Source of the DNA: Blastomussa wellsi
Lineage: Eukaryota; Cnidaria; Anthozoa; Scleractinia; Plerogyridae
DNA length: 64,000 bases
Assembly (NCBI GenBank): GCA_947652115.1
Contig: OX393562.1
Span: 33,241,743-33,305,742 of the forward strand
Direction of reading: 5' to 3'
Positions 49,301-64,000 of this stretch are shown in pieces; the stretch's first letter is position 1; every line of letters starts with the position of its first letter. The notes under the pieces were generated by a model that saw nothing but the letters and a program-made list of their open reading frames with translations, did no database searches and was not told the origin of the DNA. The position numbers and the translations under genes are program-made.

Positions 49301-50080
49301 ATCTTTCGAACTGCCTGTCAAATTACTAGTTGAGGGTGTACGCTGATGACATCCATCTTACATATGTGGGAGACAATGCCACTGATGCCATCGGGGACAG
49401 TCTTCCATGGAAGGGAAGCCAAGCACTGTCCCAAAAAGAATTTTTTCAAATATCAGCTTTGAAGCATTTATCACAACTGAGTTATTGCGAAAATCACTTT
49501 GTGAAAATTTCCGTAGAAGCTGCCATGTGCAATAAGGTAAGTCTGCAGTCGGGCCTAGTGGCCCATCAGGCCAGAGCTTATCCCGGTTTCTGTAGCATGA
49601 AGCGACAGAGAGTATTTCTACTCCCTCCTGGATAGGATGCTAGTACATCGCAGGGTTACCCCCCAGCTGTAAATTCGCCGGTACCCATTTATACACCTGG
49701 GTGAAGAGAGGCACTGTGAGAATAAAGTGTCTTGCCCAAGAACACAACGCAGTGCCCCGGCTAGAGGCACATTTGCAATGGGGTACCCATATGGCCTTTG
49801 TTATGAATGATGAGAAAAAGACGAGACTTTCTATTCTAAATCCGGGTGTTAAAACTTTAATTACAATTAACTTTTCGAAAGAGCGCCATTAATTAAAAGA
49901 AGTGGTTTTTCCAATAGGAAAGGCAGCATGTTGTTGCAAGTGGATGTTGATTCAGTGAATGGTGGTCTCAAGTTGAATCCTGATTTCTGTGTCGACTTTG
50001 GAGAAGAGCCTGAAGGTCCAGTACTCGCCCATGAAGTTCGTTATCCGGGGGGAGACTGCTCCTCCGACATATGGCTTTAA
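35672..50080 (+). CDS. SELENBP1: Selenium-binding protein 1 / methanethiol oxidase, complete
   Basis: SELENBP1 oxidises methanethiol to hydrogen peroxide, formaldehyde and hydrogen sulfide in the cytosol. Eleven exons join in phase: 35672-35681, 36745-36908, 37914-37984, 38289-38403, 44728-44848, 45236-45418, 45957-46135, 47388-47466, 47734-47855, 48738-48949 and 49918-50080. They give 472 residues, the length of human SELENBP1. Landmarks in order: [101 protein letters not shown] and the C-terminus [13 protein letters not shown]. Exon 1 is only ATGAATGAAG before GTAACT; it was chosen because it supplies phase 1 and gives [11 protein letters not shown]. An AATAAA lies at 50214. In DMSP-rich corals methanethiol detoxification is a plausible role (inference). 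Confidence 0.95.
37326..37742. mobile_element. Inverted-repeat element in SELENBP1 intron 2
   Basis: The left end GGTGGCGGAGCAGGGG and the right end, in reverse complement AGTGGCGAAGCGGGGG, form terminal repeats. The interior of about 400 bp has no recognised coding function. The termini recall hAT-type MITEs; no clear target duplication was found. Confidence 0.5.
38512..38702. repeat. Hairpin repeat with Penelope-like-element tail sequence
   Basis: Arms at 38579-38627 and 38658-38702 are reverse complements (TTGGTTTTATCAACTGGATT against AATCCAGTTGATAAAACCAA, plus GACCACCGTAAAGAGA). The loop contains GCTAACGCTCGAAACGTCAG. A left tail (38512-38578) matches the reverse complement of 63480-63540. 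A one-armed copy in the opposite orientation is at 63380-63540. The sequence resembles ends of Penelope-like elements known from cnidarians; that label is inference. Confidence 0.7.
39413..42350 (+). CDS. Two-exon gene of unknown function inside the long-TIR element
   Basis: Exon 1 (39413-40442) starts at AAAATGG and encodes an acidic Ser-rich start ([20 protein letters not shown]), a Lys/His-rich block of nuclear-localisation character ([20 protein letters not shown]), then a globular region. It ends with a zinc-finger-like CPIC...LFQHIKSCH. The donor AGAG/GTATGT is in phase 1. Exon 2 (41662-42350) follows an ATTATAAG acceptor that restores frame: [19 protein letters not shown], then [21 protein letters not shown] single in-frame TGA at 42042-42044 would stop the product at 470 residues; the frame then continues for 102 codons (acidic, [14 protein letters not shown]) to 42350. 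The Cys/His arrangement is BED- or C2H2-like. I do not recognise the family. It may be the element's own transposition protein or cargo. Confidence 0.5.
40487..40959. repeat. AT-rich ATTGATT-repeat insert in the intron of the element gene
   Basis: The 470-bp block is dominated by ATTGAT and ATCAAT motifs and folds back. Its ends are CCCGGGGATGTAAATCAATG and CATTGATTGATTCTGCTGGG. It is bounded by the direct repeat ACAGGT (40481-40486 and 40960-40965), which may be a target duplication. The left part includes a TTTATTACATG tail-like sequence. Confidence 0.5.
42708..43665. mobile_element. Fold-back insert in the right arm of the long-TIR element
   Basis: Inverted arms of about 100 bp (42708-42810 and 43560-43665) share TTCTCTACGGCATSAACT, AGTACCATT and AATACACGTGATGCTAG. 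The matching point on the left arm of the host element (near 39035) lacks this 0.95 kb. It therefore inserted later into the right arm only. The interior has no recognised coding. Confidence 0.6.
44192..44556. mobile_element. MITE with a perfect 8-bp target duplication
   Basis: Inverted ends AGTAATAGCCCGCATACAAG and its counterpart (AATAGCCCGCGTATAAGAAC in reverse complement), with further arm pairing around TTAGGCTAAA. Direct repeat TGTACTAC flanks it (44184-44191 and 44557-44564). An 8-bp duplication fits a hAT-type element. It lies about 170 bp before SELENBP1 exon 5. Confidence 0.75.
44636..44682 (+). repeat. Short fragment of a SINE-like repeat
   Basis: GTCTGCATTCGGGCCTAGTG and GCCCATCAGGCC match the head of the longer copy at 49545-49790. 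It ends abruptly, 45 bp before exon 5 of SELENBP1. Confidence 0.6.
46345..46396. repeat. (TATTA)n to (ATT)n microsatellite
   Basis: ATATT repeats pass into an uninterrupted ATT run in SELENBP1 intron 7. The rest of this intron (46136-47387) shows no other clear feature. Confidence 0.85.
47954..48073. mobile_element. 120-bp hairpin MITE in SELENBP1 intron 9
   Basis: Ends AGTCCAGTCCCTGAACCATC and its counterpart (AGTCCAATCCCTGGACTATC in reverse complement) pair over about 45 bp. Flanking direct repeats AAGCTATGAG (47944-47953) and AAGCTATAAG (48074-48083) match at 9 of 10 positions. Confidence 0.75.
49044..49270. mobile_element. MITE of the ATTCTCGTCCCC family, copy 3 (diverged)
   Basis: Ends read AATCTCGTCCCAGAATC and GGGGACGAGATT. 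Flanks TTTGGTGGC and ATTGGTGAC match at 7 of 9. An older copy than those at 4.0 and 9.2 kb, in SELENBP1 intron 10. Confidence 0.65.
49545..49790 (+). mobile_element. SINE-like repeat in SELENBP1 intron 10
   Basis: Starts GTCTGCAGTCGGGCCTAGTG and includes GGGTTACCCCCCAGC, GTACCCATTTATACACCTGG and GTCTTGCCCAAGAACACAAC. Similar sequences are widespread in coral genomes to my knowledge. A head fragment recurs at 44636-44682. No tRNA-like boxes were seen. Confidence 0.6.
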
Positions 50081-51847
50081 AACTCCACGAATTCTTCATT
50101 TAAATATGTTACTTACCAAAGGAAGACTCCGTGGCATGAGAAATCCAAATCTAACCCATTCAAAATACCAGAAGATTTAAAACAATGAAAAACTTGTTAT
50201 TTTCAATAGTCTCAATAAAATTCAATTATTGTTTTTAAATGTGTCTATTCAACCCACTCCCAATTCAACATTCCGCCAGCGCTCTTCTATCTTAACTTCT
50301 TTCAAATTATCAGGCGCTCAGCTGTCAAAAGCCACACAGCTATAAGAATTTAATAAGTCAACCAGATCAATTTGCGTGTGAGAAACTATTTTAGTTCTAA
50401 AGCATTATATTATGTTATATTTCATAGGTTTTGCAAGTTATTACTTTATTTTTTTAAATTAGAAGAGACGTAGCGGGGACTCGCTATTGAGTAGTGAGCA
50501 ACAAAACAGCAAATTGAAAAGAAAATACGGCCTTTAGGCTATTCCAAAAAAATATTACGAAAATTCTTGGTAAGCCCGGGCTTAATGGCTAGCTATTCCC
50601 CCCAATCATTTAATCTGATGCCCGCTTCAAGCTGAAAACTAGGACACAAAATCGTATTACCTGCATTTTTAACTTAAACAGGATTGACATAGAGCTGAAT
50701 GATAATTCTCCATTTCAAATATTTACGGCGATAAGCATCTCTGAAAAACCCACTCAAGCTTGTATTATTACAGTAACCAAACTTTATCTCCGTGCCCAAC
50801 AAAACCAATTGTATCGAGAAATAACGATGGAACGAGTGAAAATAGAACTAGAGTTTTCGAGCTGAAAGTCTAACCGTCAGGTTGACAGAAATTCCCTACT
50901 AACGCAACATGCTCGACAAACAGCCCGTAGTTTTGATTTTTATCTTACATCAGCCTCCAGTAGAACAAAAATTTGTTCTCAGAAGCCATGCACTCTTCCA
51001 AGTGGGAGGGGACGGCAAGGAGGCCTGAACCTCGCGTTTCCCGTACTTTTTGACTCCCTACCGCCTCTTTGTTTTATTTCTATTGCAAATTATTACGCAA
51101 TTTAGCGAAATGTTTCGCCATTTTCCCCGGTTCTCACCAGCTTCAATTCATAAACGTTCCCAGGCCCCACTTTTTTCGCTTTAAGGCGACGAAATAAAAA
51201 GGGAGAAATGACTCCCACCTTCTCTCCTCTAGGCTCGATTGCTAGTTCGGGCAATGAGCCCACGCTCTTCCCCCTTCGGGGAGGAACGAAGACCGCCCGG
51301 GCGCGAGAGAACGGCGAAAATCGAGCCTGTCTCTCCTCCCGCCTCCCATACCTCTCTACCCCCTATTATCACGGGTTATTGCCCTCTCTTCCCCCCTCCA
51401 CAACCAAATTTACAAAGATGAGATGCTAGTCTACAGGTTAGGGGGTTTGGCGAGATTTTGGATAATGCGAGTAACGCACGCCGACAGCTAGTCTCTTTCG
51501 CAGCCGTTTATTGGGATGTCACGCAAGTCACGCAAAAAGTTAAGGAGACCAGCCGGCAGCCGACATAAGGGGATAGTTCGTAGCTCTCTAGAACCTCTAA
51601 TTTCATGGATCTAAATAGCACGCAGCACTATTGTTTTAGGGATAGGGTCCATTGTTAGTGTCGTTTGTTTATCATTTTTTTGTAGACCTGCGGATATCGA
51701 CAGTGGTCATCTCCTATGGACTATTCGCTGGCTATTTACACAACCTGTCTCCTTCACTTTGATTATATCCGCTGACATGACGTGGCTCAATCCCCGAGAC
51801 AAAAGGCATCAAGGATCGGTCTCGAGGATCCAGTCGCGTGCTTCGTG
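50081..51847. promoter_or_regulatory. SELENBP1 3' flank and HINT promoter side
   Basis: AATAAA at 50214-50219 is the probable SELENBP1 polyadenylation signal. 50870-51010 is a repeat copy matching 56215-56360 (TTGACAGAAATTCCCTACTA). 51180-51430 is C/T- and CpG-richer than its surroundings and may belong to the HINT promoter; no core element was assigned. Confidence 0.45.
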
Positions 51848-58823
<6,976 letters not shown>

Positions 58824-61800
58824 GCCAATGGAGACACAGTGTATCAGCAACTTAGAAACTTCTGTTATACGTGGTGTAGAGCATAAAATAATTTTCATAT
58901 TGTAGCTGTTGCATGTAATTGTGGGTTTATGGAGTTGAATGCGTGGAATTATTTCCACATTGAAATGTCACAAACCTGTTTTGATAGAAATGTAATTTTC
59001 TATTGATCAGCTGGGTTATGTAGCTGACTTCGTAAGGAGTTTTTCCCAAGGCTCACCCTTAATCATTGTTTTGGTAGAGAGGGGCTTTGAGAATTAAACA
59101 ATGACTTCACAGTCTGATAGGCATTTTGCAACAATGATAGAAAATCTACCGTGATGGAGGATTATTATTATTATTATTCCTGCATTGGGACATCCAAACA
59201 AAGCGACCTTATCCAGTTAAGTTTGACTTTTCTTTGTTTTGGATTTCCCAGTAGGGGAATAATAATAAGCTTGCCCTCCAGCCTGGTTGACACTTGCAAC
59301 ATAAGGCCGACATAACGACAAGGTCACACAAATGCAAAAGAGACCTTACACTTATGCTTTATGTCACCAGTGTCAACATCACAACATAACGAAATGCACT
59401 GTAGTAGGAACAATGACATAAAGCTACATGAACATAACGACGTAAGGAAAAGATTGATCTTTTCCTTACGTCGTTATGTCGATAGTGTGAACCAGGCTTA
59501 AAAGATCCAACAGACTCACCAAGATGAATTCAAATGGAATTTTAGCATAATATTTTTTGGGCGATTTTTTCATTGCATAGCTTAAAACTTTGGCAAAGTT
59601 TTTCAAATTACAATCTATTTTCCATCCTTGTCATCTGTGACAGCATACAAGAATCAGTAGTTTCTATATGGTAATATAGTCTTCGAGAACAAAATTAGAC
59701 CATTATTATTAGGTTTCCCTTGTTGCATCGGCAGTTTTAAGATTTTTAAAATAGCCTTCAACAGTGTGACAATGCCCCTTTAAAACTTGATGCTGTATAC
59801 ATGGTGGTTATCAGTTTATGCTTTTGCGATGGTAAACAGTAATGTTCTGGCATATTGTCGTGGCAACTAATTAAAATGTGTATGCATGAAACACTGTATC
59901 TGACAACTGCAAACTTTCCAAGCAGCAGAGGTATTGATTGGCTGAAGTATTGTATTTCAGCTGAATAAAGAAATTTGTTTGAAAGCTGTGTTTCATTTTT
60001 GCATTCACATTGGTTTCAGCCCAAGTCTCCCGTTTCCTGGCAAAATCTTCAGATTCAAGGAAGACATTTTTCTTTTCTCCCGAAAGAGACCTTAGAGTTG
60101 ACACCCCCCCCCCCCCTATTAATTTGATTGACAGTAACTTGCAAGCATGGGGCAGAAGAAGCTTCTGAGCTTCCATTGATCGTTGCATGCAGATCAGATG
60201 CACTAGCCATTTTGCCGCGGGAATACCTTCGGGATAAACAGTGCCCGTTTTTAGGTTATAAGCATTTAAAGCTAAAATAATTATTGACGATGGTGTTTAT
60301 CAGTTTATGCTCTTGCTGTGGTAAGATGATCCGGCGTGATGATCGTGGCAACTAATTAAGAGTGGCAGTAATCACTCAAAAGTAAAACTACAACGTATGG
60401 TTAGCCTGTGGCATAATCATTCCCCACAGCGCGCTTTTCGTTTGGTCAGCACCAAGCTAACGCGGACGTTGGCCGGTTTTGATGTGCGGAGTGCTTAGTG
60501 TCAGCCAATCAGATTTGAGTAGAATTCCGTGAAGCGCGGAATTATAAACTGAAACAAGCTAGAGTCTGTTTATTTCAAATCGACCAAACGAAAATGCCGG
60601 CATCAATTGAAAATGCCGGCATCAATTGAAAATGCAGTAACATTTTGAGAGGCACCCTCGCTAGGGCTCACCCCAGGTACCCAGGTACCCCCTTTTCAAT
60701 GTAATTAATTATATTAATTATAGTTGGATATGATTATTTTAGTTTGTGAGTGTGAGTGCATGTAAGTAAACCTTTAAGTGGGAAAGAGAGCGTGCAGGCT
60801 GACACGAAATAAAAACTCTGTCCAGGATTGATGCACCACGTTGACAGACGAGCTTTACTTCAGATGTCGCAGGAGCCTAACTGACAATTCTCACGGATAC
60901 TCCAGCTATTTGCTAATAACCAATAAGTGCTAAAATTAAAAAAATTAGTTAATATAAACACATTTCTGTGTTTGACATGAGTGACAGTGAATCATGCTCC
61001 ATTTAGTGCTTTTCAACTCCAGTTATCAATTTTAAACTCAAGCTGAACAAATTTAACACTCCACCTCCATTGCTTTCAAATTAATTTCAGGAGAATTCTC
61101 GACTCTTGAATTTTGCCAGGTTTTGAACAAGGAGACAGGAAAACAAAGCTTGTTGAGGAATAAGCTCGATAAGGAATTATTGAACTTACGACACTTCGGA
61201 GTTTTTGTTATTCTACAGTCAATCGTATCATGCAAATAAAACTTGGAAAGAAAACAAAACTTGCTGTTCGTTCACATAACTGATTAACTAAATAAACATT
61301 GCCCAGGCACTTATCAAAGCAAACTTGTTCCTTTGTAGTTAGATAAAAGGAATTATACCAGGATATTTTTAGTATTTTACGCCGTTGAAAACAACAATCA
61401 AATTAAATTAAGCTACTTCGCGATATTTGAGTCATTTTTGCGACAGATCACCTTTTGGGTTTAGGAAACATCAGGATGATAGTTTACTCAAATCTGATTG
61501 GCTGACAATAAACACCAATGGGAAAAAAAAAAGAACAAGAATGGTTAAGGACGGAGAAGATTGAGACGGATTACAAATTACATTTTTGAAAAATTTAGTC
61601 TTTCGAGACCCCCTCACCATGACGTTGACCCTTCAAAATGAAACTTAAAATTGTTTGGTAATGCACAGAGACACCAAACAGACGCGGGCTAAAAAGTTGC
61701 AGCATAAGCAGCAAAAAATGAAAAATTAGTAAACTACGTGGACCGCCACGTGATCCACGTGATACAGAATGTGATGCACCATTTTGCTGCAAATTTTCTT

Positions 61801-62176
61801 GCTGTATTTAAGGTGAAGTAATTGTTTATAACTCAGAAAAGTGTCAGGTTTTGTCATTCATACTTAACGTAGGCACTATGGCAGCTGTTAAAAGAGCCGA
61901 ACTTCAAGACCGTTTCCCACAGATAATTGCAGCCACTGGCTAATAAACTCAGGCTATTTGTTATACACTGAAGCAAGTGTTAAAAATCAGAATGTTAGGC
62001 CTGATTATAATAAACATGCTTTTAAATGTGTTTGATGCTAGTGGCACGTACTGTTTACTGCTTTTAAACGCAAACTATATATCAAGTTTAAAACCCACTC
62101 TGTATAAACACAAGGTCGCACCTTGCATTATTTCAAAATTCATTCCAAGGAGAAACCACAACCGCTATATTCCAAA
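58824..62176. other. HINT 3' flank and intergenic DNA
   Basis: Contains an inverted-repeat MITE (separate entry), an (ATT)n run near 59163-59178, a C-run near 60104-60116, a short duplication of AATGCCGGCATCAATTGA at 60594-60631, and an ATTCTCG-family-like relic (60415-60560). No gene recognised. Confidence 0.4.
59280..59498. mobile_element. 219-bp MITE with AGCCTGGTTSACACT ends
   Basis: The left end AGCCTGGTTGACACTTGC pairs with the right end AGTGTGAACCAGGCT. A strong inner hairpin (CGACGTAAGGAAAAGAT against ATCTTTTCCTTACGTCG) lies near the right end. No target duplication was identified. Confidence 0.7.
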
Positions 62177-63484
62177 ATGTCGGGTCAGATTTTGAAGGGA
62201 ATTTTAATTCTATTGTTTTTCCAGTCCCTTTGTGAAGTGTTCGTTTATGGTGCTCCCTTATCGCCCGGCTATGGCTGTGCCATTTGTAAGCTTCTAAAAC
62301 AACTGGTCAACAAACAGAAAGAACTCGAGACAAAGATCGATTTGCTTCTTGGAGCAAAAGCTAACTGTTCAGCAGGTAGGGAACTTCTCTGAGTAGTAAG
62401 TGTGTCGAACATTGGATACTAAAGCATAAATCCGTTGCCTTTTAACCAATCGGAGTGCAATGATTCAGCCCTAATCTTAACGAATAGCAAGAAAGATCGA
62501 GAGAGTGACATATTTTTTGTGTATTGAGGGCAGGAACAATCTTTTCAGGTCAGGATCAAAAGGCTTTCCATCTGCTGAAGTGAAGGTATATACGGCAAAA
62601 GTTGAAAACGGATTGCGTAGATTGTGTTTTTTCTCGTCCTTTTTAGGGGGTGAAACTAAAAATTTTCAAACATTTTCGATAACTCTTTCTCTTTTCTGAT
62701 ATTTCTTAGTATGTATGATGAGTACAAGTTGAAGGCGCACGATGTTAGCGGGCCGAATTAACATGCTCGAATAATCTTGAACGAATGAATGAATGCTGCC
62801 AGTTTATTTTTCGATATTGTGCAATACACATTGGCTTGCTTTTACAGCTCAACCACCTACTAGTTAACAGGCAATACACATTAACAAAACAAGAAAAAAA
62901 TTAAAAGTAACATCTTACCGGTTTAAAAATAATTTAAATGTTCTATTGAGGGGAGAACGGTCGGCGCAGTGGTGAAAGTACTCGCTTCCTAACCTAGTTC
63001 CCGTACGGCTATTTTCCCCAGGCCTTCAAGGTATTGTATGACGTCAGTATTCGTTTCGGTGACGTATTCGAAATGAACGGCCGGGAACCACGTGACCGAA
63101 ATGGGTTGACCGAGACGAAAAATTGAGGCCTAAGAACTAGGAAACTCGCTTCCCACAATGTGGCCCCGGTTTGGCCCTTCGCCCCGGTAGAATTCGATTC
63201 CCGCACCCAGAGTCACGGGCGTTGAGTTTGTTGTTGGTTCTCGTCCTTGTTTATTTCTCTCCGGGTTCTCCGGCTTTCCTCCAATTTGTTTGATCGGAAT
63301 TCGTTACCAGGCACCAGCCAATAGCGAAGCTCCATCTTTCTGTATATAAAAAACACACGACCCACAATTCCTTGATTCGCTCCGACGAAGGGCTAACGCT
63401 CGAAACGTCAGCTCTTGAATCTCTTTACGGTGGCCAATTGACATTATCAACCCAGTTGATAAAACCAAATTATATTGTTATACT

Positions 63485-63528
<44 letters not shown>

Positions 63529-63979
63529 CTATTCATTAGCTGGATTTAAAGCCAGACACATAAAGCTGTCGTCTTTACTTTTCACTCAGTGACTCTAAAA
63601 GATTGCGCCGACATCTACAGCTGCGGTCAAACAGCCAGTGGTGTGTACACTGTCAACCCAGACGGTCAACAGCCGTTTGATGTGTATTGTGACATGACCA
63701 CGGCCGGTGGGGGCTGGACAGTATTTCAGAAGAGACTGGACGGCTCTGTGGATTTCTACCGCGGCTGGAATGACTACAAAGTGGGGTTTGGTCACTTGAA
63801 TGGCGAGTATTGGCTGGGACTTGATAAGTTGCACGGATTAACAACAAACAACAACAAGGGATACAAACTGCGCGTGGATTTGGAAGATACTGCGGGAAAC
63901 ACAGCCTATGCCGAGTACGGTTATTTTGCGGTTTCCAGCGAACAATCCAAATACCAGATGAGTCTTGGAACCTACTACG
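62177..63979 (+). CDS. Secreted fibrinogen-related (FReD) protein, 5' part
   Basis: FReD proteins (ficolin, tachylectin, angiopoietin-like) are secreted sugar- or acetyl-binding recognition proteins. Exon 1 (62177-62375) starts MSGQILKGILILLFFQSLCE, a typical signal peptide, followed by a short linker with CAICKLLKQLVNKQKELETK, a probable coiled coil with two cysteines that could link subunits. The donor is in phase 1. Exon 2 (63590-63979) opens the fibrinogen fold: DCADIYSCGQTASGVYTVNP, FDVYCDMTTAGGGWTVFQKR, DFYRGWNDYKVGFG, EYWLGLDKLHGLT, YKLRVDLEDTAGNTAYAEYG. It ends at a GTAAGG donor in phase 1, close to the window edge; the Ca-binding and C-terminal half of the domain lie outside the window. 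Immune function is inference. Confidence 0.9.
62957..63310 (+). mobile_element. tRNA-derived SINE in the FReD intron, split by a MITE
   Basis: Removing the insert at 62990-63143 gives a continuous tRNA-like head: GGTCGGCGCAGTGGTGAAAG before it and CTTCCCACAATGTGGCCC after it, then a B-box-like AATTCGATTCCCGCACCC, and a GTTGAGTTTGTTGTTGGTTC body. Similar SINEs are common in corals to my knowledge. Confidence 0.7.
62990..63143. mobile_element. 154-bp MITE inserted in the SINE
   Basis: It is flanked by a perfect 10-bp direct repeat, ACTCGCTTCC (62980-62989 and 63144-63153), which is a single site in the uninterrupted SINE. The ends TAACCTAGTTC and GAACTAGGAA are inverted. The superfamily is not clear. 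Confidence 0.75.
63380..63540 (+). repeat. Penelope-like-element tail repeat, one-armed copy
   Basis: Contains CTAACGCTCGAAACGTCAGC, TCTCTTTACGGTGGCCAATT, CAGTTGATAAAACCAAATTA and a tail ACTTACCCCCTCTATTCATT. It matches 38512-38702, where the arms are doubled into a hairpin. It ends about 50 bp before the FReD exon acceptor. Confidence 0.7.
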
Positions 63980-64000
63980 GTAAGGCTTGACTAATGTACA

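Noticed and set aside
51778..51847. Earlier HINT start at ATG 51778
   Set aside because: It is out of frame with the HIT domain; the first in-frame ATG is 51848.

Overview
The window is eukaryotic, very probably from a cnidarian and most likely a stony coral or other anthozoan. Genes are split by GT-AG introns, intergenic and intronic DNA is AT-rich, and transposable elements and short inverted-repeat elements are densely nested. The five recognisable host genes are ordinary metazoan families. No bacterial genes, CRISPR arrays, rRNA or functional tRNA genes were seen. The species call is inference from gene content and repeat style.

Layout: 0.2-0.6 kb, fold-back pair of tRNA-like SINE halves. 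2.66-5.10 kb (-), complete three-exon TFIIA gamma subunit gene (GTF2A2). 6.5-9.4 kb, repeats: a unit seen again at 34 kb, a 42-bp minisatellite, a decayed coding fragment and a MITE. 11.06-22.63 kb (-), four coding exons of a PEAK1/PRAG1-family pseudokinase scaffold that join in phase into 1,553 residues. 23.3-27.2 kb, LINE fragments. 29.87-32.13 kb, a broken Crypton/ZMYM-like tyrosine recombinase between inverted flanks. 33.8-35.35 kb, a repeat carrying a 14-copy 36-bp minisatellite. 35.67-50.08 kb (+), complete 11-exon selenium-binding protein 1 / methanethiol oxidase gene (472 residues), whose fourth intron holds a 5.3-kb long-inverted-repeat element with an unrecognised spliced gene. 51.85-58.82 kb (+), complete four-exon HINT gene with a mitochondrial-type leader. 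62.18 kb to the right edge (+), the 5' part of a secreted fibrinogen-domain (FReD) lectin-like gene.

The host genes look like unrelated neighbours: transcription initiation, scaffold signalling, sulfur metabolism, nucleotide phosphoramidate hydrolysis and secreted recognition. The main interest is the mobile DNA. Several insertions can be dated relative to one another because target-site duplications and unoccupied sister sites lie in the same window. The best candidate for something undescribed is the 38.71-43.99 kb element with its two-exon gene of unknown function.
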